Shown: positions 17,433 to 25,609 of the stretch, in pieces | How positions within the stretch are numbered: the stretch's first letter is position 1 | How the letters are laid out: the number at the start of each line of letters is the position of its first letter | Assembly (NCBI RefSeq): GCF_900116295.1 | Contig: NZ_FPAF01000009.1 | Coordinates: 1 to 64,000 of the forward strand | DNA: 64,000 bases | From: Bacillus sp. 103mf | GTDB taxonomy: Bacteria > Bacillota > Bacilli > Bacillales > Bacillaceae_G | Reading direction: 5' to 3' | The notes under the pieces: model-generated | Told to the model about the DNA's origin: nothing | Database searches by the model: none | Seen by the model: the letters and a program-made list of their open reading frames with translations, nothing else | Translations under genes and position numbers: made by a program

Positions 17433-19264
17433 TGTAAATAGAAATAAAACAACACGCCATCAACTGTATTATTTACCCCATACTCTGCTCCATGAAGTTC
17501 TAAAATGTTTTTTGAAATAGCAAGTCCAAGTCCTGTCCCACCTTGTGAGCGATGACGTGCTGTATCAACCCGGTAAAAACGATCCCAAATTTTATCTAAT
17601 TGATCTTCTTCAATATGGGCGCCTTTATTTTCGATGCAAACTTTTATACGACTTGGCTCATCTATTGTAGAAATAATAATATCCTCTTTTTCTGGCGTAT
17701 AACGAATAGCATTCGTGATAAAGTTTGTGATTACTTGTTCCATACGACGATGATTTGCAATGACTTCAGTTGCAGCAAGATGTGTGTGAACATGTAATTG
17801 CTTTTTTGTTATCTCCAAAGATAATTGTTCACATATATGCGTAATGGCCTTTTCAATGCAAAAAACATCCATCTGCATTTTATACGTACCAGATTCAAAT
17901 TTTGCTAACTCAAGCATATCCACAATTAACATGTCCATCTTATCCACTTCTTTTTCCATTGCCTTAAAGTAATACTCTTTCTTATGACTTGCAACACCAT
18001 CTTTTAAGATAGAAATACAACTTTTCATAATACTTAGAGGTGTCTTTAACTCATGCGATACTCCTGAAATAAATTCTTTTCTTGTATGTTCTAATTTTTT
18101 TTCTTTCTCTATGTCTAGTTGCAATTGCTCAATATGTGAATGTAATGTATTTGAAAGTACATTAATATTTTGAGATAAATCACCAATTTCATCTTTTGAC
18201 ATGACTGGAACCCTTTCCGAGAAATCTAAGTTTGCAATTTTCCTGGTTGTCTTGTTTATTTGTAATAAGGGACTTGCAATCTTTTTTGAATAGTAAAAAG
18301 AAGCTAGAAAAATAAGAAGCAACACAAATATAATAATATAGACATAATACTCTTGTATCATGTGTACAGCTTCATCAACGGGCTGCAACGAAGTCATTGA
18401 AAAAATGTATGTTATTGCACCGTTCTTATCTTTTATCGGTTTGATTATGAGCTTATATTTAATATCATTTTGCTCATAATTGATTTCTTGTAATGAATCA
18501 TAGTTAGTACTCTTTTCATTTAGCAATAAGTCTGCCTGAAACTCTTGTATCCTTTCCATAAACAAGTTATTTGTATAAACAAAATTCGATTGTGTACTGT
18601 CAGCCGAAAGTTGAACCTTTGTAATTTTCCCTTCTATATATTTTTGAGGTACTTGTTCATCAAGTTCTTTTGTATGTTCAAGCTTCTCTTTAGAACTATA
18701 TTTATTTTTAAGTTCTTCACCAAGTTCATTCATTTTTTTTTCTAATGTCGTATTTACCAAATTTGGAGTTTCTGTTTTGAAGAATACATAATAAGGAATA
18801 AATGTAGCATTTTTTTCTATACCCCTCAAAGTAACTGTTTCTCCTAAAGGGAATATTTCATTTGAAATATTCCTCGCATGATCGTCCGCAACCTTGAAAT
18901 TATAAAGAGGTATGGTCATTGTAGAATTAGCAAATTGATTTTCTTTATTTTTAGACTGATCTAATTTTACTTCTATATAAAAATCATTTACATTCTTTAA
19001 GTTCCCATTAGTATCTAATGTTGTGATCCATGTATTATGTTCTCGATAAAAATCTTGTTCTAACTTTTGGATGACTTGTGAATTTCCGCCACTATTTAAA
19101 TAATCTGTTTCAAAAGATTTCATGTTTGTTTTGATATCATCTACTTTTTTATTCGCATAAAATTGCTTAAAGAATATCGTTTGTCCAACAAAAATGGTTG
19201 CCAAGATCAACATACATAACACTGTTGTTAACATAAATAATTTTAATACAATTCCTCTTTTCAT
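17420..19264 (-). CDS. Sensor histidine kinase, large extracytoplasmic domain
   Basis: A 614-aa membrane kinase. TM1 is at about 9-31, an extracytoplasmic sensor of about 270 residues follows, TM2 is at about 305-326, then HAMP, HisKA with phospho-acceptor His404 (GVSHELKTPLS), and HATPase_c with N-box NFITNAIRYTPEK and G2-box GTGLGLAISKNILELHG. Its ATG overlaps the stop of the upstream response-regulator fragment (ATGA), the usual coupling of RR-HK operons. That response regulator is decayed (19261-19515), so the kinase is orphaned locally. The signal it senses is unknown. Confidence 0.92.
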   Translation of the reverse strand: MKRGIVLKLFMLTTVLCMLILATIFVGQTIFFKQFYANKKVDDIKTNMKSFETDYLNSGGNSQVIQKLEQDFYREHNTWITTLDTNGNLKNVNDFYIEVKLDQSKNKENQFANSTMTIPLYNFKVADDHARNISNEIFPLGETVTLRGIEKNATFIPYYVFFKTETPNLVNTTLEKKMNELGEELKNKYSSKEKLEHTKELDEQVPQKYIEGKITKVQLSADSTQSNFVYTNNLFMERIQEFQADLLLNEKSTNYDSLQEINYEQNDIKYKLIIKPIKDKNGAITYIFSMTSLQPVDEAVHMIQEYYVYIIIFVLLLIFLASFYYSKKIASPLLQINKTTRKIANLDFSERVPVMSKDEIGDLSQNINVLSNTLHSHIEQLQLDIEKEKKLEHTRKEFISGVSHELKTPLSIMKSCISILKDGVASHKKEYYFKAMEKEVDKMDMLIVDMLELAKFESGTYKMQMDVFCIEKAITHICEQLSLEITKKQLHVHTHLAATEVIANHRRMEQVITNFITNAIRYTPEKEDIIISTIDEPSRIKVCIENKGAHIEEDQLDKIWDRFYRVDTARHRSQGGTGLGLAISKNILELHGAEYGVNNTVDGVLFYFYLQKKV

Positions 19265-19515
19265 ACTTTATCCTCCGGTTTACAAACTGCTCGAACAATG
19301 ATTATAACACTCTTAGATTTATCTCCCCATTTATTTCGCAATGTACTAATGTGACTATTTACTATACAATCATCATCAACAAATTCATAGCTCCATATTT
19401 TTGTAATTAACTGTTCTCTCGTAATGACTATACCTTGATTTTGCATTACATATGAGTCAGGTTAATGTCTTTCCCATCTATTGCTTCTAATACTTCATAT
19501 CCTGAATCTAATTAA
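19261..19515 (-). pseudogene. Response regulator remnant (OmpR family)
   Basis: The minus strand retains a piece of receiver domain (LDSGYEVLEAIDGKDIN), then a stop, then most of a winged-helix output domain. That domain has VITREQLITKIWSYEFVDDD and VNSHISTLRNKWGDKSKS, ending in VRAVCKPEDKV where intact proteins usually have RGVGYKFED. The phosphorylation site, most of the receiver and the linker are missing, by internal deletion. The 3' end still overlaps the kinase start. It is non-functional as a phospho-receiver, although a 61-aa DNA-binding peptide could in principle be made. Confidence 0.8.
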
Positions 19516-19531
19516 AATGACTACTGAACAC

Positions 19532-19573
19532 AAAAAGCCAAATTGCTCTTGATTAGCAAGAATTTGGCTTTTG
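19532..19573. terminator. Terminator after ykyA-like gene
   Basis: AAAAAGCCAAATT and AATTTGGCTTTT form a 12-bp stem around a 16-nt loop, with A and T runs. It would end minus-strand transcription from the YkyA-like gene before the pseudogene. Confidence 0.8.
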
Positions 19574-19625
19574 AGGTTTGAATTATAAAAAACTCTCACA
19601 ATACACTTCGTCTTTTACAATCGTT

Positions 19626-20291
19626 TTATTTTTTAATTTCTTTAATTTTAATATTTGCTTGTTTATAAAAGGCTAATTTCTTCTGATTATACTCATTCGT
19701 GTATTTATTAAATCTATCCTTTTCTAAATGAATTTGTTCATAAGATTGATTGATAGTTTTTATTTTCTCATTAATTGATTTAAGTTTTTCATCTTTCGCT
19801 TGTAGCATTTTGTACAGTTCTTCTTCTAATTGTAATGATTTTTTATAACTATTATACAATTTTTTGAAAGAATCAGCGCGATTTCTATACATATCTTGAA
19901 CTTCTTCTGCCTGTTCTTGTAATTTCTTATCTTCTAATTTCTTTATATAGTTATCAACAGACTTCACTTCTTTTTGTGCATTGTCTAAGGCGGTTTTTTC
20001 TTTCTCTAATATTTTTTTACGGTCATGTATATTTGTTACAGCTTGATCTAACTTTTCTTTCACTACTTGATTATTTTCTTTTCCTTCAATTGTAATTTGC
20101 GTATATAACTCTTGTCCTTGCTTTTCTAATGCTGCTAATTTTTTCGTATCTTCAAACATTGTCTTTTCTTGTTTTGTAGCACTTTCAAATGCTACATACA
20201 AATTTGCTTCTGGTTTTTGTCCTAAACAGCCTGACAACAAGGTTACAGATAGGGCTGTTATAAGTGCTATTTTTCTATATATCAACTGCAA
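19626..20291 (-). CDS. YkyA-family lipoprotein
   Basis: A 221-aa lipoprotein with signal peptide and lipobox LLSGC (Cys22), followed by an almost entirely helical Lys/Glu-rich coiled-coil body. The pattern (QKPEANLYVAFESATKQEK start) matches the YkyA putative cell-wall-binding lipoprotein family, whose function is unknown. It lies 10 bp after the polysaccharide deacetylase gene on the same strand, so the two are probably cotranscribed and both act at the cell envelope. Confidence 0.8.
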   Translation of the reverse strand: MQLIYRKIALITALSVTLLSGCLGQKPEANLYVAFESATKQEKTMFEDTKKLAALEKQGQELYTQITIEGKENNQVVKEKLDQAVTNIHDRKKILEKEKTALDNAQKEVKSVDNYIKKLEDKKLQEQAEEVQDMYRNRADSFKKLYNSYKKSLQLEEELYKMLQAKDEKLKSINEKIKTINQSYEQIHLEKDRFNKYTNEYNQKKLAFYKQANIKIKEIKK

Positions 20292-20301
20292 TTCCTCCTA
20301 C

Positions 20302-21099
20302 TTAGATACGATCATCTTTCCAAAAATTTAATGGGAAATGAGATGTTTCATCATACACTTCAAATTCATAACCTTTATTACGAAGGTCATTAATAATTCT
20401 TTGTAATGCCTGCACTGTCTGTGATTTTTCATGCATTAAAATGACTTCGCGATTTTGACCCACCTGAGAAATTGTTTTTTGAACCACAGCATCTGGATTT
20501 CCTGGGAACTTCCAATCTAAAGAATCTATTGTCCAATCCCACTCTTTCATGCCGACACTTACCATTTTATCCCGTAATTCCTGTTTAAGTCCGGGCATAC
20601 TCCCATACGGACAACGAACAAGATTTGGATGAATTCCAGTTACTTCTTTCATGATGTTTTGCGCTTGTTGCATTTCTTCAACAAATTTGCCTTGGATATA
20701 CAGCTTTTTATTATCGTGTGTCATACTATGAACACCTGGATAGTGACCTTCATTTACTAAGCGTTTTACGCTTTCTTTATGAGCTGGGATATTTCCACCA
20801 ATCATAAAGAACGTTCCTTTTATATTATTACTCTTTAAAATATCTAAGATTTCTTTTTGAAATTGACTTGGTCCATCATCAAATGTTAAGTATGCTACTT
20901 TACGAACCCGACCATTGTATTGATCTGGTGTTGTTTTTTTCATTTCTCCTTTTGTTTGCTCACTTGCCAGTTGAACAGTATTTTCTTGGTTCATTACCCC
21001 TTTGGCAGGTGATGTGAAGAATTGAAACATAAAAATTCCTAGTGTGATACAAGCAACTATTGATATAATCACCGTTATTTTTAGTCCTTTTGTAAACAT
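20302..21099 (-). CDS. Polysaccharide deacetylase (NodB domain)
   Basis: A 265-aa envelope enzyme with an N-terminal membrane anchor/signal (residues 7-28) and a NodB domain. Motif 1 YLTFDDGPS has the catalytic Asp pair and motif 2 HSMTHD has metal-binding His residues. Motif 3 RCPYGSMPG follows, then DWTIDSLDW and VILMHEKSQT. B. cereus-group members of this family deacetylate GlcNAc in peptidoglycan or act as related PDA enzymes. The exact substrate is not readable here. It lies between a 51-aa membrane peptide gene upstream and the YkyA-like lipoprotein downstream. Confidence 0.88.
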   Translation of the reverse strand: MFTKGLKITVIISIVACITLGIFMFQFFTSPAKGVMNQENTVQLASEQTKGEMKKTTPDQYNGRVRKVAYLTFDDGPSQFQKEILDILKSNNIKGTFFMIGGNIPAHKESVKRLVNEGHYPGVHSMTHDNKKLYIQGKFVEEMQQAQNIMKEVTGIHPNLVRCPYGSMPGLKQELRDKMVSVGMKEWDWTIDSLDWKFPGNPDAVVQKTISQVGQNREVILMHEKSQTVQALQRIINDLRNKGYEFEVYDETSHFPLNFWKDDRI

Positions 21100-21139
21100 T
21101 CTAGTATGTCCTTTCTAGTAACCTTTAGTTTTAGATTTT

Positions 21140-21295
21140 CTACGAAATGATTCTATTTATTAAAATTGAAATTTGATCTTTTTTCGATAATGTATCTTCA
21201 TACATTGTTCCTTTTACTCTTGGACTGAATAAAAAATAGATCGATGTAATACATATAAAAATCAGTATAGGAAATATAATCATTTTTTTGTTCAT
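21140..21295 (-). CDS. Small membrane peptide (51 aa), unrecognised
   Basis: The minus strand encodes MNKKMIIFPILIFICITSIY then a short linker (FLFSPRVKGTMYEDTLSKKD) and a C-terminal IS-rich helix. One membrane segment spans residues 5-23. AAGGGG lies 8 bp upstream of the ATG. The gene ends 41 bp before the deacetylase start, so it likely heads the same minus-strand operon. The family is unknown. Confidence 0.6.
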   Translation of the reverse strand: MNKKMIIFPILIFICITSIYFLFSPRVKGTMYEDTLSKKDQISILINRIIS

Positions 21296-21647
21296 AAAAA
21301 AATCCCCTTTGGATCAACTTGCTTTTGATAATATGTTTACAATTTAATAGATTTTTTAAAAATAAAAATAATATCGTGAGCGTTACAAACCACCTACAAA
21401 ATATAAATGCATACGGTAAATTGATAAAATTCTCTTTGCTTAACCGTCTATAAATTTTGTCATACCTACTGGGTATACTTTTAGGATAAAAGTTTTATGT
21501 AAAGATTAAATGCAGATAACATGAATTTTTTTAAAAGATTGTTATCTGTAAAAGGGGATAGCGTACACATTCATCAACTGAAAGTATATGTTTGTAGAGA
21601 GGCTGGTTTTTCTATGTGATTTTTTATAGGGATCCCGACAGAAAAAC

Positions 21648-21698
21648 GGGTTCTGGTGCAAGGAATCTATAAAACTGGGAGGTTCTGTTGCAAAGTTT
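21648..21698. mobile_element. Two IS6-type terminal-repeat scars
   Basis: GGGTTCTGGTGCA at 21648-21660 and GGTTCTGTTGCAAAGTTT at 21681-21698 both resemble the terminal inverted repeats of IS6-family elements (IS240/IS257 type), in the same orientation and 33 bp apart. The second is correctly placed just outside the transposase tail that stops at 21738. Confidence 0.6.
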
Positions 21699-21737
21699 CT
21701 TCACACACAAAACGGTTGAGATGATTGCTGCTAAATG

Positions 21738-21893
21738 TTATGTAGCCGTTATTAATTTTTGTAATTCTTTATACGCTGAAAAAGCACAGTTTGTTTGAAG
21801 CCTGTGCTTTTGTTTATAAATGGCATGAATGGTTTCTATACTTTTTATGGTACGTGAAGCATGACGAAGATTTTGTGTAACCGCTAAATAAGA
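21738..21893 (-). pseudogene. IS6-family transposase, C-terminal remnant
   Basis: The minus strand reads SYLAVTQNLRHASRTIKSIE, continuing ETIHAIYKQKHRLQTNCAFS to a stop at 21738-21740. This is the recognisable C-terminal end of IS6/IS240-type DDE transposases. The catalytic domain is gone; the 5' side is cut near 21893 where other mobile debris begins. Confidence 0.75.
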
Positions 21894-21902
21894 TTGAACA
21901 CT

Positions 21903-22062
21903 TTACTGCTTGATAAGGCTGAACACTTTTTTCCAGTTCGCAGCACTCGCTTTACATGGAGAGGCGTGCATGATAGGCTGGATGGCCTTGCAAATTTCCT
22001 TATATGATGCAGCTTTTACAAGAACAGCTTGTGCGCATAGGCTCCATGTCAAGCGATCCTAG
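21903..22062 (-). pseudogene. Unrecognised ORF fragment in mobile debris
   Basis: The minus strand has an open stretch with WSLCAQAVLVKAASYKEICK and HASPCKASAANWKKVFSLIK before a stop. It overlaps the 196-bp element with inverted ends, which suggests transposon-derived coding sequence. I do not recognise the family. Confidence 0.35.
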
Positions 22063-22115
22063 TTGTGAACAAATTTCCAGAAATGTGTTCACTCTTATTT
22101 AACAAAAAGTGTTCA
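21920..22115. mobile_element. 196-bp element with 12-bp terminal inverted repeats
   Basis: TGAACACTTTTT at 21920-21931 is the exact reverse complement of AAAAAGTGTTCA at 22104-22115. A third related end (TGAACACTTTA) lies at 21896. The element begins TG and ends CA. No clear target duplication flanks it. Too short to code a transposase, it looks MITE-like or an internal deletion derivative. Confidence 0.6.
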
Positions 22116-22191
22116 TTTCTGTCAGGTGGTCGTTTAAAAGAAGTTCATCTATAAAGTAACAGCCAAGTGGTAAATTATCGAGTAAGAGGCC

Positions 22192-22359
22192 ATATAAATA
22201 CAAATTAAAAAATCGACATAAAAACCCTTTTTCTTTTTAGGTGGGTGAGAGCATCTGGCTGTGCATAGAAGCAGTCAGGGCCTATTTCTGCCACATGCCA
22301 GGTTTAAAACAAAAGGAGAAGGCGAGTGGATTGTAAAAATAATTTCCAATATATATATG
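22192..22359 (+). repeat. bcr-type repeat, copy C
   Basis: Plus-orientation copy bounded by ATATAAATA and CAATATATATA. The core has CGACATAAAAACCC, CTTTTTAGGTGGGTGAGAGC, ATCTGGCTGTGCATAGAAGC and TCTGCCACATGCC. The 3' part is diverged compared with the copy at 33.3 kb. Confidence 0.8.
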
Positions 22360-22420
22360 ACTTTACTTTTTATGTAAAATCTTATATTATATAAAATATA
22401 TAATATAGTAGTTTATTTTC

Positions 22421-22460
22421 AGGAGGAGGCTGTCAACGTAGCTTTCTCCTGTTCTTTTTT
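22421..22460 (+). terminator. Terminator/leader hairpin before yuaF
   Basis: AGGAGGAGGCT-GTCAACGT-AGCTTTCTCCT forms an 11-bp stem with two G-T pairs, followed by GTTCTTTTTT. It sits about 130 bp before yuaF with no gene between copy C and itself, so it either ends read-through or acts as a leader attenuator. Confidence 0.6.
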
Positions 22461-22587
22461 GGAGTCTGCAGTATAAGGCTCTTTTTTTAAAAAATAACTG
22501 AAAATTAAGATAACAAAGGAGGGGAGAATATATATTAAATAAGAACCTGTTAACAAGTTTCACTTATGTTGAAAGGAGTGAAGCAGT

Positions 22588-23130
22588 ATGTTATTTAACT
22601 TTCCAATTGAAACAATCTATTTATATGGGCTTATTATAACTGCAGCTATTGCCATTCTTTATTTGCTTTTCGGTGATATTTTAGAATCCCTTTTTAGTAT
22701 ATCAAGCGGAGCCACTTCGCCTTTTACACTTTTATTTAGTTTTCTTGCGATGCTATGTGGATTTGGTTACATATTAGAATATATATTTCCATGGAGCAGT
22801 ATTTCTATTTTTGTTATTTCTTTTTTTCTTGCACTTGTTGGTGTGATTACAGTGAAAATGCTTGTTTTAGCTCCAATTTCTAAAGCGGAGCAAAATACAA
22901 TGCACCGCATGGAAGAATTTATTGGTTGCAAGGGAGAAGTGATTATAACGATTCCGAAAGAAGGGCTAGGTGAGGTTTTGCTGGCTTCTCAATTTGGCAA
23001 TAATGCGATGCCAGCTAAGACGATAGGAAAGAAAGATATTTTACAAGGATCTTATGTCATTGTTGAGGCAGTGCAAGACGGTGTTTTACTTGTACAAAAT
23101 TTAGCAATTTCTTTAAAGAAACCGAAATGA
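22588..23130 (+). CDS. yuaF: YuaF-like NfeD-family membrane protein
   Basis: A 180-aa protein with three N-terminal transmembrane helices (about 10-30, 45-70, 75-98) and a C-terminal OB-like NfeD domain (EEFIGCKGEVIITIPKEGLG). NfeD proteins are paired with flotillins and act in membrane microdomains. Here the flotillin gene starts 15 bp downstream, matching the B. subtilis yuaF-yuaG operon. The ribosome site is AAAGGAGTG. Confidence 0.88.
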   Translation: MLFNFPIETIYLYGLIITAAIAILYLLFGDILESLFSISSGATSPFTLLFSFLAMLCGFGYILEYIFPWSSISIFVISFFLALVGVITVKMLVLAPISKAEQNTMHRMEEFIGCKGEVIITIPKEGLGEVLLASQFGNNAMPAKTIGKKDILQGSYVIVEAVQDGVLLVQNLAISLKKPK

Positions 23131-23145
23131 TAAGGAGGAGTTACT

Positions 23146-24678
23146 ATGGTTCCATTAATTATTGGCGGTGTTTTGTTAGCGATATTAGCTATTCTGATTT
23201 TAATCTTTATTACGAAATATCGAACGGTTGGACCCGATGAAGCGTTGATTGTAACGGGAAGTGGTTTAGGAAGCGGAAAAAATGTTGTTACAACAGATGA
23301 TGGCAAGAAGATTAAAATTATTCGCGGCGGCGGTACATTTGTTGTGCCGATTATGCAACAAGCAGAACCTCTTAGCCTATTAAACTATAAGTTAGAAGTA
23401 GGAACACGTGATACATATACGAAGCAAGGTGTTCCGGTAACAGTAAATGGTGTTTCTATTATTAAGGTGGGTTCTACAATTGAGGAAGTATCAACAGCAG
23501 CAGAACAATATTTAGGAAAAGAAACAGAAGAACTGAAGGTAGAGGCAAAAGAAGTGTTAGAAGGACATTTACGAGCAATTCTTTCTTCGATGACAGTAGA
23601 AGACGCGTATAGTAACAGGGAACAGTTTGCCCAGAAAGTACATGAAGTTGCTTCTACTGATTTGAAGAAAATGGGGCTGCGCATTGTATCATTTACGATT
23701 AAAGAAATTAGTGATAAAAATGGATATTTAGATGCGCTTGGTCAGCCGCAAATTGCGACAGTAAAACGTGATGCGCAAATTGCAAACGCAGAACGAGAAA
23801 AAGAAGCACGAATTGAGAAAGCGCGTGCCGAAAAAGAAGCAAAAGAAGCAGAGTATCAGCGTGATGCGCAAATTGCTGAAGCAGAGAAATATAAAGAATT
23901 AAAGGTGCAAGCATACAAAAAAGAGCAAGAACAAGCACGTGCTGATGCAGACCTTTCCTATGAGTTACAGCAAGCGAAGGCGCAGCAAGGTGTAACAGAA
24001 GAGCAAATGCGTGTGAAAATTATTGAGCGTGAAAGACAAATTGAATTAGAAGAAAAAGAAATTGCTCGTCGTGAAAAGCAATACGATGCAGAAGTGAAGA
24101 AAAAAGCAGACGCTGATCGTTATGCAGTTGAGCAAGCTGCAGAAGCAGAAAAAGTGAAACAAATAAAAAAAGCAGATGCTGAGCAGTATAAAATTGAAGC
24201 AGAAGCAAGAGCACGTGCAGAAGAAGTACGTGTTGAAGGTTTAGCAAAAGCAGAAATACAAAAGGCGCAAGGTACAGCAGAAGCGGATGTTATTAAACTA
24301 AAAGGTCTTGCAGAAGCAGAAGCAAAACAAAAAATTGCTGAAGCATTTGAACAATACGGTCAAGCAGCAATTATGGATATGGTACTGAAAATGTTACCAA
24401 GCTATGCGAAGGAGATTGCAAGCCCGCTTAGTAATATTGATAAAATTACTGTTGTGGATACCGGCGGCGGTGGAAAAAACAGCGGAGCTGGTAAAGTTGC
24501 AGGCTATGCGACTGACTTGATGGCAACGATGCAAGAAACTTTGAAGGCTTCTTCCGGTATTGATTTAAAAGAATTGCTGGAAAGTTTTGCGGGAAAAAGT
24601 ACAACGCAGCAACCTGTTAGTGAGAAGTCCGTTGTACAAGTAGGGGAAGAAAGTAAAAAGGAAAATAGTGAGCAGTAA
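23146..24678 (+). CDS. floT: Flotillin FloT (YuaG)
   Basis: A 510-aa flotillin scaffold of membrane microdomains. It has an N-terminal hydrophobic hairpin (residues 3-23), then an SPFH/PHB domain. A long Glu/Ala/Lys-rich coiled-coil follows (KAEIQKAQGTAEADVIKLKG and many EA/AE pairs), and then a polar C-terminus. Length and layout match B. subtilis FloT. AAGGAGGAG precedes the ATG, and the gene is coupled with yuaF. A bcr copy and a terminator follow. Confidence 0.93.
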   Translation: MVPLIIGGVLLAILAILILIFITKYRTVGPDEALIVTGSGLGSGKNVVTTDDGKKIKIIRGGGTFVVPIMQQAEPLSLLNYKLEVGTRDTYTKQGVPVTVNGVSIIKVGSTIEEVSTAAEQYLGKETEELKVEAKEVLEGHLRAILSSMTVEDAYSNREQFAQKVHEVASTDLKKMGLRIVSFTIKEISDKNGYLDALGQPQIATVKRDAQIANAEREKEARIEKARAEKEAKEAEYQRDAQIAEAEKYKELKVQAYKKEQEQARADADLSYELQQAKAQQGVTEEQMRVKIIERERQIELEEKEIARREKQYDAEVKKKADADRYAVEQAAEAEKVKQIKKADAEQYKIEAEARARAEEVRVEGLAKAEIQKAQGTAEADVIKLKGLAEAEAKQKIAEAFEQYGQAAIMDMVLKMLPSYAKEIASPLSNIDKITVVDTGGGGKNSGAGKVAGYATDLMATMQETLKASSGIDLKELLESFAGKSTTQQPVSEKSVVQVGEESKKENSEQ

Positions 24679-24681
24679 AAA

Positions 24682-24867
24682 ATATATACAGGTTAAAAAA
24701 ACAACATAAAAATCCCCTTTCCTTTTAGGGGGACGAGAGCATCTGGCCGTGCATAGAAACGGTCAGGGCTTTTTCCTTCTACATGCGATGTTTAAAACAA
24801 AAGTACAGGGGCATGTTGTATTCGGTATAGCGACTTATATGTTGAAAAATGAAAATGGATTTAAATA
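24682..24867 (+). repeat. bcr-type repeat, copy D
   Basis: Plus-orientation copy immediately after floT, bounded by AATATATAC and GGATTTAAATA. The core has CTTTCCTTTTAGGGGGACGA, GAGCATCTGGCCGTGCATAG and CTACATGCGATGTTTAAAAC, and it ends GACTTATATGTTGAAAAATG. Confidence 0.82.
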
Positions 24868-24905
24868 GTAAACCCTCTAGTGTGTCTAGAGGGTTTACTA
24901 TTTTA
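24866..24905. terminator. Terminator after floT/bcr copy D
   Basis: TAGTAAACCCTCTAG-TGTG-TCTAGAGGGTTTACTA is a nearly perfect 15-bp stem followed by TTTTA. It lies just past the bcr copy, and it would end the yuaF-floT transcript with the repeat as its 3' UTR. Confidence 0.85.
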
Positions 24906-25029
24906 GTATAGCTAACTAGAAAATGTAATACAATTCAAATCTTTTAAAATATAAAAGATCTGAAATAACAGTGATAGAATGGGTGAGGAAAATGAGATTT
25001 TGAATAGGAAAGCAAGGAGTAGAGCTCGT

Positions 25030-25284
25030 ATGAAAGCAGTTATTGAAAGCATTTATAGCCCATGTAATGGAGTAGTAGAAGAAGTGTTAATTAATGAAAA
25101 GTCTTATGTATATGAATGGGAAAAGCTACTTATTATTAGAAATAATAAAGGGATATTAGAAGAAGCAGCGGTTGGGATTAGTGGAAATGTATTGTCTGTA
25201 GATGTAGTAGTTGGACAGGAAGTAGATACGAATACAGTATTGTGTAAAGTAGAAGATGACTTGTTAATAACGGGCTGTGAATAA
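25030..25284 (+). CDS. Stand-alone biotinyl/lipoyl-like domain protein
   Basis: An 84-aa protein made only of a barrel-sandwich domain of the biotin carboxyl carrier/lipoyl type. The first half has SPCNGVVEEVLINEKSYVYE and the second GISGNVLSVDVVVGQEVDTN. At the hairpin where carriers have EAMKM it reads RNNKGI, so a Lys is present but both flanking Met are missing and modification is doubtful. ATG25030 with AAGGAG 10 bp upstream is preferred; ATG24979 gives 17 more residues without a good ribosome site. It appears monocistronic. Function unknown. Confidence 0.7.
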   Translation: MKAVIESIYSPCNGVVEEVLINEKSYVYEWEKLLIIRNNKGILEEAAVGISGNVLSVDVVVGQEVDTNTVLCKVEDDLLITGCE

Positions 25285-25291
25285 GTTTTAT

Positions 25292-25404
25292 CCCGCTATT
25301 CGTGGGCAGTAAGACCCCCACCTCAAGATTCAGAGAGAAACAAAGAAGATAGGTGGGGGATGAAGAAAACCCCCACTGACAGAAGTTTCACTTTATTTTA
25401 TTAA
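25292..25404 (+). repeat. Second repeat family, copy 1
   Basis: Contains CCCGCTATTCGTGGGCAGTA, AGACCCCCACCTCAAGATTC, AAGAAGATAGGTGGGGGATG and ACCCCCACTGACAGAAGTTT. Further copies or fragments lie at 33541-33702, 40903-40945 and 63955-64000. The two CCCCCAC/GTGGGGG blocks can pair, so an RNA copy would fold. Confidence 0.75.
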
Positions 25405-25420
25405 AATATAAAAAAGACAA

Positions 25421-25463
25421 AAACGAGTATGTGTGTAGGTATACAAGTACTCGTTTTTTTTTG
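25421..25463 (+). terminator. Terminator after lipoyl-like gene/repeat
   Basis: AACGAGTA and TACTCGTT flank an 18-nt loop, followed by nine T. Confidence 0.75.
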
Positions 25464-25553
25464 TAATGAAAAATGATATACCGAAGGGTTCTATTTATTG
25501 TTATCCATCAATATTTTTAATATTAATTAAAGATTGTTTTGTATGTATTTTTG

Positions 25554-25569
25554 TTATCATTTTTGATAA
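25554..25569. promoter_or_regulatory. Candidate operator before HTH regulator
   Basis: TTATCA-TTTT-TGATAA is a perfect inverted repeat 41 bp before the regulator ATG. It directly abuts TATAAT at 25570-25575, where a bound repressor could block transcription. Autoregulation is inferred. Confidence 0.5.
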
Positions 25570-25609
25570 TATAATCATAAGATGTAATAAAAGGGATAGG
25601 TGTAGATAC

